The notes under the pieces were generated by a model that worked only from the letters and a program-made list of their open reading frames with translations, searched no databases and had not been told where the DNA came from. This document shows, one piece after another, positions 51,242 through 60,133 of a stretch of DNA of 64,000 nucleotides. Both the position numbers and the translations under genes were made by a program. This DNA comes from VXRN01 sp963664365. Lineage in GTDB: Bacteria > Chloroflexota > Dehalococcoidia > Lucifugimonadales > UBA1123. Numbering within the stretch: position 1 is the stretch's first letter; every line of letters starts with the position of its first letter. Location: the NCBI GenBank assembly GCA_963664365.1, contig OY761144.1, positions 806,001 to 870,000 of the forward strand, given 5' to 3'.

Positions 51242-51931
51242 ATGAACATCGTCATTACCGGGGCGTCGGGTTCGCTCTCGCGGTACTTGGCGTCGGCGCT
51301 GGGCGAACGACATTCGATCACGCTCACCGACATCGTTGACGCGCCCGGAGCCGTGCGGCGCGACTTGGATCACGATGACGCCACCAACGATCTGGTCCGG
51401 GGCGCGGACGTGATCGTTCACTCGGGCCGGACCGACGGCAACTTGGATGTCTCGGAGAGGCTCGATAGGGCGATGAGGCGCTGCTACAACCTTGTCCAGG
51501 CAGCCTACGAGGAGGGGGCGCCGCGCGTCGTGTTCCTCAGCTCGCTTTCGGTCATGGGGCGATACGATGAGAACCTTGCGGTGACCGAGGCGTGGAGACC
51601 CGCGCCAACCACGGATTCGGCTGTGCTGGGCTTCCACCTCGGAGAGTTCATCTGCCGCGAGTTCGCAAGGGAGCAGCGGATCGAAGTCGTCTGCCTGCGG
51701 CTGGGCGATCTTACATGGAGCGCGGACGATCCGACATCAACGTCCGCGCTGTACCCGAATGACGCGGTCCGCGCGGTCGAGAGCGCGCTGACGGTGGACA
51801 TATCCGAGGGCTACGCCGGTTCTCGCAGCTACTGGGGGCTGTTCCACGTCCAATCCGCCGTGCCAAACCAGCGGTTTCTGACCGCAACCGCCGAGGCCAA
51901 GCTGGGATACGTTGGGGGAGAGACTCTATGA
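51242..51931 (+). CDS. NAD-dependent epimerase-like protein without the YxxxK motif
   Basis: This 229-residue extended-SDR protein has the cofactor motif TGASGSLSRYLASAL and family phrases (VVFLSSLSVMG). Where active members have Tyr-x-x-x-Lys, it reads FHLGE, so both catalytic residues are replaced. It overlaps the next gene, a paralogue with the intact motif, by four bases (ATGA). It may be a structural partner of that enzyme. GGAGGGTCGG precedes the ATG. Confidence 0.8.
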   Translation: MNIVITGASGSLSRYLASALGERHSITLTDIVDAPGAVRRDLDHDDATNDLVRGADVIVHSGRTDGNLDVSERLDRAMRRCYNLVQAAYEEGAPRVVFLSSLSVMGRYDENLAVTEAWRPAPTTDSAVLGFHLGEFICREFAREQRIEVVCLRLGDLTWSADDPTSTSALYPNDAVRAVESALTVDISEGYAGSRSYWGLFHVQSAVPNQRFLTATAEAKLGYVGGETL

Positions 51932-52671
51932 AGGTACTGATACTAGGAGCGAACGGGATGTTGGGGCCGCACGTCATCCCATGTCTTGAGGGAGAGCACA
52001 CCCTCAGACTCACCGACATCAACGAAGCGCCCGATACGCCCCACGAGTATTTCAACCTCGACGTCTCCGACCTCGACTCGGTAATCGCGGCCGCCGAGGG
52101 GATGGACGCTATCGTCAACCTGTCCGTCCTGCGGCACGATCGCCGGCTGGCGTTCGACGTCAGTTCGCGCGGAACGTACAACGCCTGCGCCGCCGCCGTG
52201 CATCACGGAATCGAGCGGGTGATAAACACAGGCCCGCACTTCACCATAGCGGGGCCGACATACGAGAATTCCGACCACCTCATCGGCCCGGACGTCCCAT
52301 CGCAGTCGGGGACGCACCTGTACGCGATAACCAAGTCGCTGGGCCAGGAGATATGCCGCGTCTTCACGGAGAACCACGATCTATACGTCCTCACCCTGCT
52401 GTTCTACAACTTCCGCTATCCGGATGAGCAGGAGGGTCTTGGCGACGACTTCACGCCGTTTAGCGTGACTTGGGGCGACGCGGGCGATGCGGTCCGGCTC
52501 GCGCTGGCCGTGCCGACCGAGTCGCTGCCGTCGAAGTGCGAGTCGTTCTTCATCTTCGCCGACCTTCCACACCGGAAGTTCACCAACGAGAAGGCCAAGC
52601 GCATCTTGGGCTGGCGGCCTACGAACAATCTCGATGAGTTCTGGCGCAAGAGGCCGAGACTCGCCGAATAA
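51928..52671 (+). CDS. NAD-dependent epimerase/dehydratase
   Basis: This 247-residue extended SDR has LILGANGMLGPHVIPCL as the cofactor motif, the catalytic Tyr and Lys in LYAITKSLGQ, and the C-terminal phrase AKRILGWRPTNNLDEFW. It probably acts on a nucleotide sugar or sugar acid. It follows a catalytically incomplete paralogue and precedes a gamma-glutamyltransferase gene by 37 bases. Confidence 0.88.
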   Translation: MKVLILGANGMLGPHVIPCLEGEHTLRLTDINEAPDTPHEYFNLDVSDLDSVIAAAEGMDAIVNLSVLRHDRRLAFDVSSRGTYNACAAAVHHGIERVINTGPHFTIAGPTYENSDHLIGPDVPSQSGTHLYAITKSLGQEICRVFTENHDLYVLTLLFYNFRYPDEQEGLGDDFTPFSVTWGDAGDAVRLALAVPTESLPSKCESFFIFADLPHRKFTNEKAKRILGWRPTNNLDEFWRKRPRLAE

Positions 52672-52708
52672 CCTCCCAGAACCGAAAGAATCAAGCCAGG
52701 GGGCAGCA

Positions 52709-54514
52709 ATGACAACTCAGATCAACGTCGCGGCGATGGAGCAGAGCAGCGCCGCGCAGCAGACGACCGGACGCCCGGTCATCTACGGGACTCAGGGCGT
52801 CATATCCAGCGGCCACTACCTGACGTCAATGGCTGGAATGCGGATGCTGCTTTCGGGCGGCAACGCTTTCGACGCGCTGGTCGCCGCCGGCTTCGCTGCT
52901 GCCGTGACCGAGCCGATAGCCGCGTACTCGCTGGCCGCCGAGGGCGTGTTCATGCTGTACCACGCCGATAGCGGAGACCTGCTCTCACTGAGCGGGCAGG
53001 GCACGGCCCCGGACCGCGCGACCGTCGAGTGGTTCAGGTCTCAGGGCCAGAGCGAAATACCCACCGGGCCGGGTCCGCTGGCGCATCTCAGCTTCACCGT
53101 TCCGGGCATCGTCGCGGCGCTGCTCTCTCTGCTCGAAAGATATGGCACAAAGAGCGTGGGCGAAGTTCTCGAACCGTCCATCCACTACGCCGAGCGCGGC
53201 ATTCCAAACTACGAGTATATGCTGGACCGGATAGACAGCCCGGGAACGAGGAGCCAATTCGACCAGTACCCGCCGGGCGGGACTGACGTCTTCTTCGACG
53301 ACGGCGCCGTCCCTCGTCCGGGGTCGCTGCTGGTGCAGAAGGGGCTGGGAGCGATTCTTCGCAAACTGGTGGAGGCCGAAAGTGACGCCGCAGGGCACCG
53401 CGTGGACGGAGTCCGAGCCGCGCGCGACTGCTTCTACACCGGAGAGGTCGCCGCGATAATCGCCGAGTGCAGCGAGAGGGTGGGTGGAGCGCTGGACAAG
53501 GAGTCGCTCGGCGCGTATGAGGCCAAGTACGAAATCCCGCTCAAGACCTCTTTCATGGGCCACGAGATTCATGGACAGCGGACGTGGACGCAGGGGGCGG
53601 CACTGTTGCAGGCGCTCAACATCCTGGAGAACTTCGACCTCAAGGAGATGGGACACAACTCCACGGCGTATATCCACACAGTGAGCCAGGCGGTCAACCT
53701 GGCGTTCGCCGACCGCGAGGCGTACTACGGCGATCCGGACTTCGCGGTCGTGCCGATAGACGGGCTGCTGTCCAAGGAATACGCCCGCGAGCGCGCCGCG
53801 ATGATCGGCAGGAATCGAGCTTTCAACGGGCTGCCTTCTCCGGGGGACCCATGGCGGTACTCGTCATTGTCCGGCACTCCCGCGAATGCGCCTGAACTCG
53901 CGCCAACCACGAGCGGCGCAGGCGTGGGGCCTGAGAGCGGCACTACCCATATCTCAGTGATAGACCGGGACGGCAACATGGTCTGCGCGACGCCGTCCGG
54001 CGGATCATTCGGCAAGTCGGTCTTCTTCCCGGAGCTAGGGTGCGCGCTCAGCACCCGAATCGAGATGTTCAACTTCAAGGACGGCCACGCCAACCGACTG
54101 GAGCCGCGCAAGCGTCCCAGGACCACGCTGGTCAACTACATCGTCTCTAAGGACGGTGTACCGGTCATGATGACGGGCTGTCCGGGCGGAGATCACCAGG
54201 CGCAGGCCAACTTGCAGCTTATGCTAAACATGCTGCTGTGGGACATGAACCCTCAGGAGGCCGTCGAGGCTCCGAGGTTCGCGAGCCAGAGCGTTACCAA
54301 CAGTTTCTACCCGCACACGTACTACCCGGGCCAGCTTGGAATCGAGCCGGGGATTCTTCAGAGCGCCCGTTACGAACTGTCCGCAATGGGCCACGACATC
54401 GTGACCGTCGGGAGCGCCGGCATGGGCGCGACTGTATCCACCAGAGACCCCGAGACCGGGGCGCTGGCGTCGTCGGGAGACCCCCGCCGGGCGTGCTACG
54501 CGATAGCTTGGTAG
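52709..54514 (+). CDS. Gamma-glutamyltransferase family protein
   Basis: This 601-residue member of the Ntn-hydrolase GGT family shows the N-terminal MAGMRMLLSGGNAFDALVAA, the autocleavage/nucleophile region SGTTHISVIDRDGNMVCATP (first Thr of the small subunit), and PRTTLVNYIV, GGDHQAQANLQLMLNMLLWD near the end. There is no signal peptide, so it is probably cytoplasmic. The ATG at 52709 after GGGGGCAGC is chosen over a longer frame that overlaps the previous gene. The substrate could be glutathione or a related gamma-glutamyl amide. Confidence 0.9.
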   Translation: MTTQINVAAMEQSSAAQQTTGRPVIYGTQGVISSGHYLTSMAGMRMLLSGGNAFDALVAAGFAAAVTEPIAAYSLAAEGVFMLYHADSGDLLSLSGQGTAPDRATVEWFRSQGQSEIPTGPGPLAHLSFTVPGIVAALLSLLERYGTKSVGEVLEPSIHYAERGIPNYEYMLDRIDSPGTRSQFDQYPPGGTDVFFDDGAVPRPGSLLVQKGLGAILRKLVEAESDAAGHRVDGVRAARDCFYTGEVAAIIAECSERVGGALDKESLGAYEAKYEIPLKTSFMGHEIHGQRTWTQGAALLQALNILENFDLKEMGHNSTAYIHTVSQAVNLAFADREAYYGDPDFAVVPIDGLLSKEYARERAAMIGRNRAFNGLPSPGDPWRYSSLSGTPANAPELAPTTSGAGVGPESGTTHISVIDRDGNMVCATPSGGSFGKSVFFPELGCALSTRIEMFNFKDGHANRLEPRKRPRTTLVNYIVSKDGVPVMMTGCPGGDHQAQANLQLMLNMLLWDMNPQEAVEAPRFASQSVTNSFYPHTYYPGQLGIEPGILQSARYELSAMGHDIVTVGSAGMGATVSTRDPETGALASSGDPRRACYAIAW

Positions 54515-54718
54515 ATGAACCTGAGTCACTTTAGTAGGCGCGCCACGCGAGCGCGAAAATTCCCTCTCCCCTGATGGGCTGACAAGGGTAGGTGTCTCAG
54601 AATCAGCGCCAACCGTCATTCCGGCGCAGAGCCTGCCCCGCCGTTACCCTTAACATACAAGCAGTGTTCTTGTGGGCATGGACATTAGATTGCTTTGCCA
54701 GCCACTTCGTGTGTGGTT

Positions 54719-55621
54719 TCACGATTCGCCGCCCCTGAGCCTGGGGTCTAGGAGGTCCCGCAGGGCGTCGCCGAACATGTTTAGACAATAGACGGTAATA
54801 GTCAGGCAAAGACCAGGAAAGAGAGCCAGCCGTGGCGCCTGCTCCATGTACCGACGCCCTCCCCGGCTGAGCATACCTCCCCAGCTGGGAACCTGGATTG
54901 GCAGTCCGAATCCCAGGAAGCTCAGAGAGGCCTCGCTGATAATCATCCCCCCGATGTTGATGGTGAAAATGATGATGACGACAGGCATGATATTGGGCAG
55001 GACATGCCGCGCCAGTGTTGCGGCGCCGGGGCTGCCGATTGCCCGCGCCGCCAGAAAGTAGTCATTCTCCCTTATGCCGATCACGGCGCCTCGGACGATT
55101 CTTGAGGCGCCGATGCCTCCGGCGGTCCCCAGGACGACGATGATCTGTAACAGACCCGACCCGGCGATGGACATGATGGTCAACAGCAGGAGCAGTCCCG
55201 GGAAAGACATCCAGGCATCGACGAGTCGCTGCACAGCAAGGTCAAATTTGCCGCCAAGGAATCCGGAAGCGCCGCCCACCAGGACAGCGACCACAACGGT
55301 GAGCGCGGTCGCCGCCAGGCCGACCGTTAGCGAAACTCTGGCCCCGACGATCAGGCGGCTCAGGAGGTCTCGCCCCAACTGGTCGGTACCCAGCAGATAT
55401 TCGGCTGACGGGCCCTGCAGCCTGTCCACCGGATGCGCTTCCCAATATGGATAAGGCGCCAGAGCATCGGCAAAGATAGACACAAGAATCAATATCAATA
55501 TGATAATCCCGCTGATAGTACCCAGAGGCTTCTCCCTGGCCAGCCTCATAAAGAATTCAGCCAGCCGGGAGCGTCTCTTTGGCGCGATTATTGAGGACTG
55601 TGTGGCTGCGGTGTCGTTCAT
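54719..55621 (-). CDS. DppC/OppC-type ABC permease, cassette 7
   Basis: This 300-residue permease starts MNDTAATQSSIIAPKRRSRL at 55621, the same start as in the paralogues. LLGTDQLGRDLLSRLIVGAR, the coupling loop RENDYFLAARAIGSPGAATL and the end DLLDPRLRGGES are present. The stretch 54515-54718 downstream holds a CTCTCCC repeat fragment and no gene. Confidence 0.93.
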   Translation of the reverse strand: MNDTAATQSSIIAPKRRSRLAEFFMRLAREKPLGTISGIIILILILVSIFADALAPYPYWEAHPVDRLQGPSAEYLLGTDQLGRDLLSRLIVGARVSLTVGLAATALTVVVAVLVGGASGFLGGKFDLAVQRLVDAWMSFPGLLLLLTIMSIAGSGLLQIIVVLGTAGGIGASRIVRGAVIGIRENDYFLAARAIGSPGAATLARHVLPNIMPVVIIIFTINIGGMIISEASLSFLGFGLPIQVPSWGGMLSRGGRRYMEQAPRLALFPGLCLTITVYCLNMFGDALRDLLDPRLRGGES

Positions 55622-55632
55622 GTTTCTGAGGG

Positions 55633-55740
55633 TCACCCTCACCCTAGCCCTCTCCCTCAAGGGAGAGGGGGTCCCCGCACCATCCCCACCCCTCTGGATA
55701 CCGGCCCCGTATCGGGGTACGGGGCAAGCACTGCGCCGGT
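55633..55740. repeat. CTCTCCC/GGGAGAG repeat with CCCCGTAT palindrome
   Basis: A CTCACCCTAGCCCTCTCCCT palindrome at 55637-55670 and, next to it, a CCCCGTATCGGGGTACGGGG palindrome, between dppB and dppC of cassette 7. The same two repeat types are nested at 16676-16780. Confidence 0.6.
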
Positions 55741-55774
55741 ATGACGGGAGGCTAGGGAGAGGGGACTTTCATAT

Positions 55775-56776
55775 TTAGCTGTAGCGGACCCTGGGGTCTA
55801 AGTACGGATAAATCAGGTCGATCATCAGATTGACCGCCACAACCATCGTGGCGAAAAACAGGTTTACTCCGGAGACCACCGGGTAGTCTCTCTCATTGAG
55901 GGCGAGCAGCATGAGACCACCCAGCCCCGGCAGGTTAAATATGTTCTCTATGATGACGGAACCGCCTACCAGCAGAGGCAGCTGCAGACCGATCAGGGAC
56001 ACGACCGGGATGAGGGCATTCTTCACGGCGTGCCGCATGACAACCACCCGCTCTCTGAGACCCTTGGACCAGGCGGTGCGGATGTAGTCTTGCCTGAGCG
56101 CCTCCAGCATCATGGTGCGGGTCATGCGCATGGTCGCGGCAGCCATGCCCGTCCCTAGAATCAGGCTCGGAATCAGGAACATTCTGAGATTCCCCAGCGG
56201 ATCTTCGGTGAAAGGAATTAGCTGCATCGGCGGCGACCAGCCCCACCAGACTACCGGATAGATCATGACCATCATTCCCAGCCAGAAGTTAGGGGTTGCC
56301 AGACCGATGATGGCGATGGAGCGCCCCAGGTAGTCGGCGGCCGTATCCTGGCGAATCGCCGAGTAGATGCCGACGGGCAGGGCTATCACCAGCCCGATTA
56401 CGATTGCCATGACACCGAGCTCGATGGTCACCGGCAATCTACCTATTATCCTCTCCTCTATCGAAACAGGGCCGCCCCACACTGACTCGCCAAAGGTGCC
56501 CTGGAGGAGACCGTTGAAGTGAGACTCCTTGGTAATCCAATCAGGGGTGGGCAACACTCCTATCCAGCGTCCGTACTGAACGTGGACCGGCACGTCTAAT
56601 CCCAGCATACGCTCAAGAGCTTCACGATCGATATCCCCGGCCGCGTGATCCATACGACCAACCATCGTATCTACTACATCACCAGGGAGGAAGCGGACCG
56701 AGAGAAAGACCAGGATGGTCAATAGAAACAAGGTGGGGATTATGAGCAGTAACCGCCTGATGATATAGGCTCTCAC
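55775..56776 (-). CDS. DppB/OppB-type ABC permease, cassette 7
   Basis: This 333-residue permease starts from a GTG at 56776 (MRAYIIRRLLLIIPTLFLLT), preceded by AAGGTGTATGAC as in cassettes 1 and 6; the GTG at 56785 overlaps that site. RFLPGDVVDTM, the coupling loop LRQDYIRTAWSKGLRERVVV and the end YLDPRVRYS are present. Confidence 0.93.
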   Translation of the reverse strand: MRAYIIRRLLLIIPTLFLLTILVFLSVRFLPGDVVDTMVGRMDHAAGDIDREALERMLGLDVPVHVQYGRWIGVLPTPDWITKESHFNGLLQGTFGESVWGGPVSIEERIIGRLPVTIELGVMAIVIGLVIALPVGIYSAIRQDTAADYLGRSIAIIGLATPNFWLGMMVMIYPVVWWGWSPPMQLIPFTEDPLGNLRMFLIPSLILGTGMAAATMRMTRTMMLEALRQDYIRTAWSKGLRERVVVMRHAVKNALIPVVSLIGLQLPLLVGGSVIIENIFNLPGLGGLMLLALNERDYPVVSGVNLFFATMVVAVNLMIDLIYPYLDPRVRYS

Positions 56777-56830
56777 GTCATACACCTTGTCTTTCTACAG
56801 GCTATCATTGGTATGAGGTATAACGAGTAA

Positions 56831-56862
56831 GGGAGCTGGGAAGCTTCAGCCTCCCAGCTCCC
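56831..56862 (-). terminator. Hairpin between binding-protein gene and dppB, cassette 7
   Basis: A perfect 11-bp stem GGGAGCTGGGA (56831-56841) with TCCCAGCTCCC (56852-56862), identical in sequence to the cassette 3 hairpin. Confidence 0.65.
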
Positions 56863-56898
56863 TTCTTCCGCTAAGCTCGGCCACCAGGGGCGAAGCGC

Positions 56899-59103
56899 CT
56901 AATGACCCATTGCCGCCTTCAGTTCCCGGTCAATCCAGACGCGGGCGAACAAGGCTCTAAATTGATGGTTTCCCATGTGCGCTTCGCCGTTATACCCTTT
57001 GACCCACGGCTGGCTCAAGTGATGCTGTGGGACATCGGGACCCCATATCATCCAATGCTTCCCTATCGCATACAGATCTGCCTCCCGGAACAACCTCTGG
57101 TACTCCTCGAAGTCACTAGTAGCTCTAAGGGCATCAATCATGGCATCATAATCCGGGTCGCTGACCGCGGCGTTATTCCACGGGGCGCCTGTATAATAGA
57201 CCGACACTCGACCCTCACCAAAGTAGTGCGCGCCTGAACTCCCCGAGCGAAGAAGTTCAAAAGAAGCTTCTGCACCTTTAGCTAGCCACTCGGCGGCTGG
57301 CACTACCTGAACCTCCAGATCAATGCCAATTTCACGCAAATAGAAGGCCGCTAATTCATAGTAATCAACGGAGTTCCATGGGCCAAGGATCGCGGAGGTC
57401 TTGAATCTAATGCCATCCCCGCCGCGCGGCAACCCAGCCTCGTCAAGGAGCGTGTTGGCGCCTTCGGGATCGTACATGTAACCCTTCTTCACCTCTTCGG
57501 GCCACTCGTCGAACGGGATGAACCACCCTTTGAGAGATGATCCTACTTGCCCGTGAGGTGTCGTATCTCCACGATCATAAAAGAGGGTACGGTTAATCGT
57601 CTCGAGATCCAGCGCCATCTGCATGGCCCTGCGCACCCTGACGTCATCGAGCGGCGGCTTATTCACGTTCACTCCAAAAGCGAAATCCCCTCGGGATAGA
57701 TAGGGCCATTGCGCTATTTCGGGGTTGGTCTCCGCGAGATTCAACAGCGGGTCTATGGTCCTTACCATGCCTCCACCGGTAGCGTAACCCAAATAGTCAA
57801 CCTTGCCCGACCTCAGCGCCGCCAGACGGGTTGCCTCTTCTTGCATTAACAAGGTTGTTATACTGTCAATGTAGGGCAGGCGGTTCTCCGGGTACTTTTC
57901 GTCGAAACCCCAGTAGTTCGGGTTCTTTTCAAAGGTTAGAGAGCTTCCCTCGACATAGTCGGTCAGCATAAACGGCCCCGTGCCGACCAGGTTCCTCCAG
58001 TCTTTGGCATCGCCGTGTTGCTTTATTACATCCGGGGGATACATCCAAAGCGTATTGTAGTCGAGGATATTGCCCAGCGCGAAAAAGTGTGGCCGACCCA
58101 ATTTAAAGACAACCGTCGAATTGTCGCTGGCCGTTATAGATTCGATTCCCACTTGGCCCAGAGCGCCAATTACTGGGCTAGGTTCGGTGAAGCCGCTGCC
58201 CAGACCCAATAGACGGTGATAGTTATATACCATGTCATCGGCAGTAAACACCCGACCGTTCATTGGCGCCTTGTCGTGCCACTGAACGCCCTCGCGGATG
58301 TTGAGAACGATCGTTGTATCGTCGGGCGTTTCCCAGCTTTCAGCCAATGCTCCAGTTAAACCGCTAGTAGGTGTGTTGGCGCTATTTATCGCCCATTCGT
58401 TCCTGTCTATAGCCCAGTTCGCTATAGTTGGCTTCTCCAGAACGGCATTTTTCTCGGCGAGACCGAAGTTGTGACCCCACCAAGAGTCAACGTGCGCCAG
58501 CAACGTCGAGGCCCAGCCAGTGGTTAATGTTCCGCCATAGCGTGGTTTCTCCACCACCTTGCCGGTGGAGGGGTCGGTCACATAGCCCGCCGGCACCTCT
58601 TTGACGACCTCTTTGACTATGGTCTCACCGGGAACCTGGACGGTCTTGACTAATTCAACAGTCTTGACGACCTCCACTGGTACCTGTTTCTCCACCACCA
58701 CCGTCTCGCCCGGTACCTCGACTGTCTTGACGACCTCTTTCTCGACTACCACGGTCTCGCCGGGCACCATTACCTCTTTGACGACCTCGACGGTGACGGT
58801 CTCGCCGGGGACCTCGACGGTCTTGACGACCTCTTTCTCCACCACGACGGTCTCACCGGGGATCTCAACGGTCTCAGTTACCACTTCCTTCACTACGACG
58901 GTCTCGCCGGGCACCTGTACCTCTTTGACTACCTCCTTGACGACGGTCTCGCCCGGTACCTCGACGGTCTCGGTTACGACTTTCTCGACGACCACGGTCT
59001 CGCCCGGTACCTCTACCGTTTCGGTACAGGCAACGGCGACTGACAACAGCATTGCGGCTCCCGCAACTATGACCAGCCAACGAAGTGAAGTAGATGTACG
59101 CAT
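56899..59103 (-). CDS. Peptide-type ABC binding lipoprotein with VPGET stalk, cassette 7
   Basis: This 734-residue SBP_bac_5 lipoprotein has lipobox AVAC (Cys26) and the longest stalk of the family: eight (V/I)PGET units plus an extra VEVVKTVELVKTV insert. The binding domain opens at KPRYGGTLTTGW and contains VGTGPFMLTDYVEGSS, NYWGFDEKYPENRLPYIDS and YDPEGANTLLDEAGLPRGGD. It ends WIDRELKAAMGH. The start after GGAGG is shared with the paralogues. Confidence 0.94.
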   Translation of the reverse strand: MRTSTSLRWLVIVAGAAMLLSVAVACTETVEVPGETVVVEKVVTETVEVPGETVVKEVVKEVQVPGETVVVKEVVTETVEIPGETVVVEKEVVKTVEVPGETVTVEVVKEVMVPGETVVVEKEVVKTVEVPGETVVVEKQVPVEVVKTVELVKTVQVPGETIVKEVVKEVPAGYVTDPSTGKVVEKPRYGGTLTTGWASTLLAHVDSWWGHNFGLAEKNAVLEKPTIANWAIDRNEWAINSANTPTSGLTGALAESWETPDDTTIVLNIREGVQWHDKAPMNGRVFTADDMVYNYHRLLGLGSGFTEPSPVIGALGQVGIESITASDNSTVVFKLGRPHFFALGNILDYNTLWMYPPDVIKQHGDAKDWRNLVGTGPFMLTDYVEGSSLTFEKNPNYWGFDEKYPENRLPYIDSITTLLMQEEATRLAALRSGKVDYLGYATGGGMVRTIDPLLNLAETNPEIAQWPYLSRGDFAFGVNVNKPPLDDVRVRRAMQMALDLETINRTLFYDRGDTTPHGQVGSSLKGWFIPFDEWPEEVKKGYMYDPEGANTLLDEAGLPRGGDGIRFKTSAILGPWNSVDYYELAAFYLREIGIDLEVQVVPAAEWLAKGAEASFELLRSGSSGAHYFGEGRVSVYYTGAPWNNAAVSDPDYDAMIDALRATSDFEEYQRLFREADLYAIGKHWMIWGPDVPQHHLSQPWVKGYNGEAHMGNHQFRALFARVWIDRELKAAMGH

Positions 59104-59245
59104 GACGATGCCTCCTTGTTTGGTGAGTCACCCTCACCCTAGCCCTCTCCCAGAGGGAGAGGGGATCTGGTCCGCAATGGCGCGGAACCTGTCCCCATGA
59201 CGGGATGTGAGAGTTATACCACTTTCTCCCCCCCCGTCAAGCGTT
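59104..59245 (-). promoter_or_regulatory. Leader and promoter of the cassette 7 binding-protein gene
   Basis: Minus-strand TTGACG (59240-59235), a 16-base spacer, TATAAC (59218-59213), hairpin GGTTCCGC/GCGGACC (59188-59181 with 59175-59169), then a CTCTCCC/GGGAGAG repeat and GGAGG. The core is the same as in cassettes 1 and 3. The rest of the gap to 59383 shows no gene. Confidence 0.6.
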
Positions 59246-59383
59246 GAGATATCGAGGGCAAAGAGGTCAGGAATAAGGGGTAAGGAATGAGGGGATCTGA
59301 AGCAGGATTTTGGGGATTGTGGGGACGGACAGGATTTTGGGCGGGAGTCTGAACTGTGATTGGCGCAAGCTGCCAATGCGTTG

Positions 59384-60124
59384 CTACTCCAGCTTGAAGA
59401 CCCTGACCGCCGCCAGAGCCGTCACCGCTATCCAAGCGCCGATCAGCCCCAACTCGAACGGGAAGTCCAGCGCTGTCTTGGCCCCCAGAGTTATGCCGCG
59501 CAGGATGTCCACCATCGGAGCCAGCGGCAGGTATCGCATCACCTCGGACAGAATGCAGGGCAGCATCTCAGGCGGGAAGAGCGCCCCGGAGAACATCGCC
59601 AGCGGCAGAACGACCACGTTGCCGAATCCACTGGCCGCGGCCACCGTCTTGGAGTACGCTCCCACGATGAACCCGAGGTTCAAGAAGACGAGGTTGCACA
59701 CCAGAATGAGCAGGCCGATCACCAGGAGGTTGCCGCCGACCGGAACTCTGAACACGATCGCGCCCAGCCCCAGGATCACAGTAGCTTGAACCAGAGACAT
59801 AACCAGGTAGGCCAAGACCTGCGCCGCGAAGAACGTCCTCGGCTTCAACGGCGACGCCTTTATCCTCCTGAGGATCTTCTTCTCCCGGTAGGACGCCATC
59901 GACGTCGCAAGCCCGATGATCGAGTTGCTCATGATGCCCCAGAGAGCCAGGCCGGGCAACATGAACTCAATGAAGCTCAGGTCTTCGGAGTCGCTGACGC
60001 GAAACCCTCCGACCAGGCCGAATATGCCGAGCATCACGACCGGGAACGCGAGCGCCCAGAACAGGGCTTGCCTGTTCCGCACGATCATCTTGAGGTTCGC
60101 TATTGTCAGCCGGAAAACGAGCAT
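59384..60124 (-). CDS. ABC-2 type transporter permease
   Basis: This 246-residue protein has six predicted membrane segments and the ABC-2 membrane-domain plan (start MLVFRLTIANLKMIVRNRQA, central REKKILRRIKASPLKPRTFF, later LPLAMFSGALFPPEMLP). It begins nine bases after the ATPase gene and should form an exporter with it. The substrate (drug, lipid or polysaccharide) cannot be told. Confidence 0.9.
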   Translation of the reverse strand: MLVFRLTIANLKMIVRNRQALFWALAFPVVMLGIFGLVGGFRVSDSEDLSFIEFMLPGLALWGIMSNSIIGLATSMASYREKKILRRIKASPLKPRTFFAAQVLAYLVMSLVQATVILGLGAIVFRVPVGGNLLVIGLLILVCNLVFLNLGFIVGAYSKTVAAASGFGNVVVLPLAMFSGALFPPEMLPCILSEVMRYLPLAPMVDILRGITLGAKTALDFPFELGLIGAWIAVTALAAVRVFKLE

Positions 60125-60133
60125 CGCCGCCGC

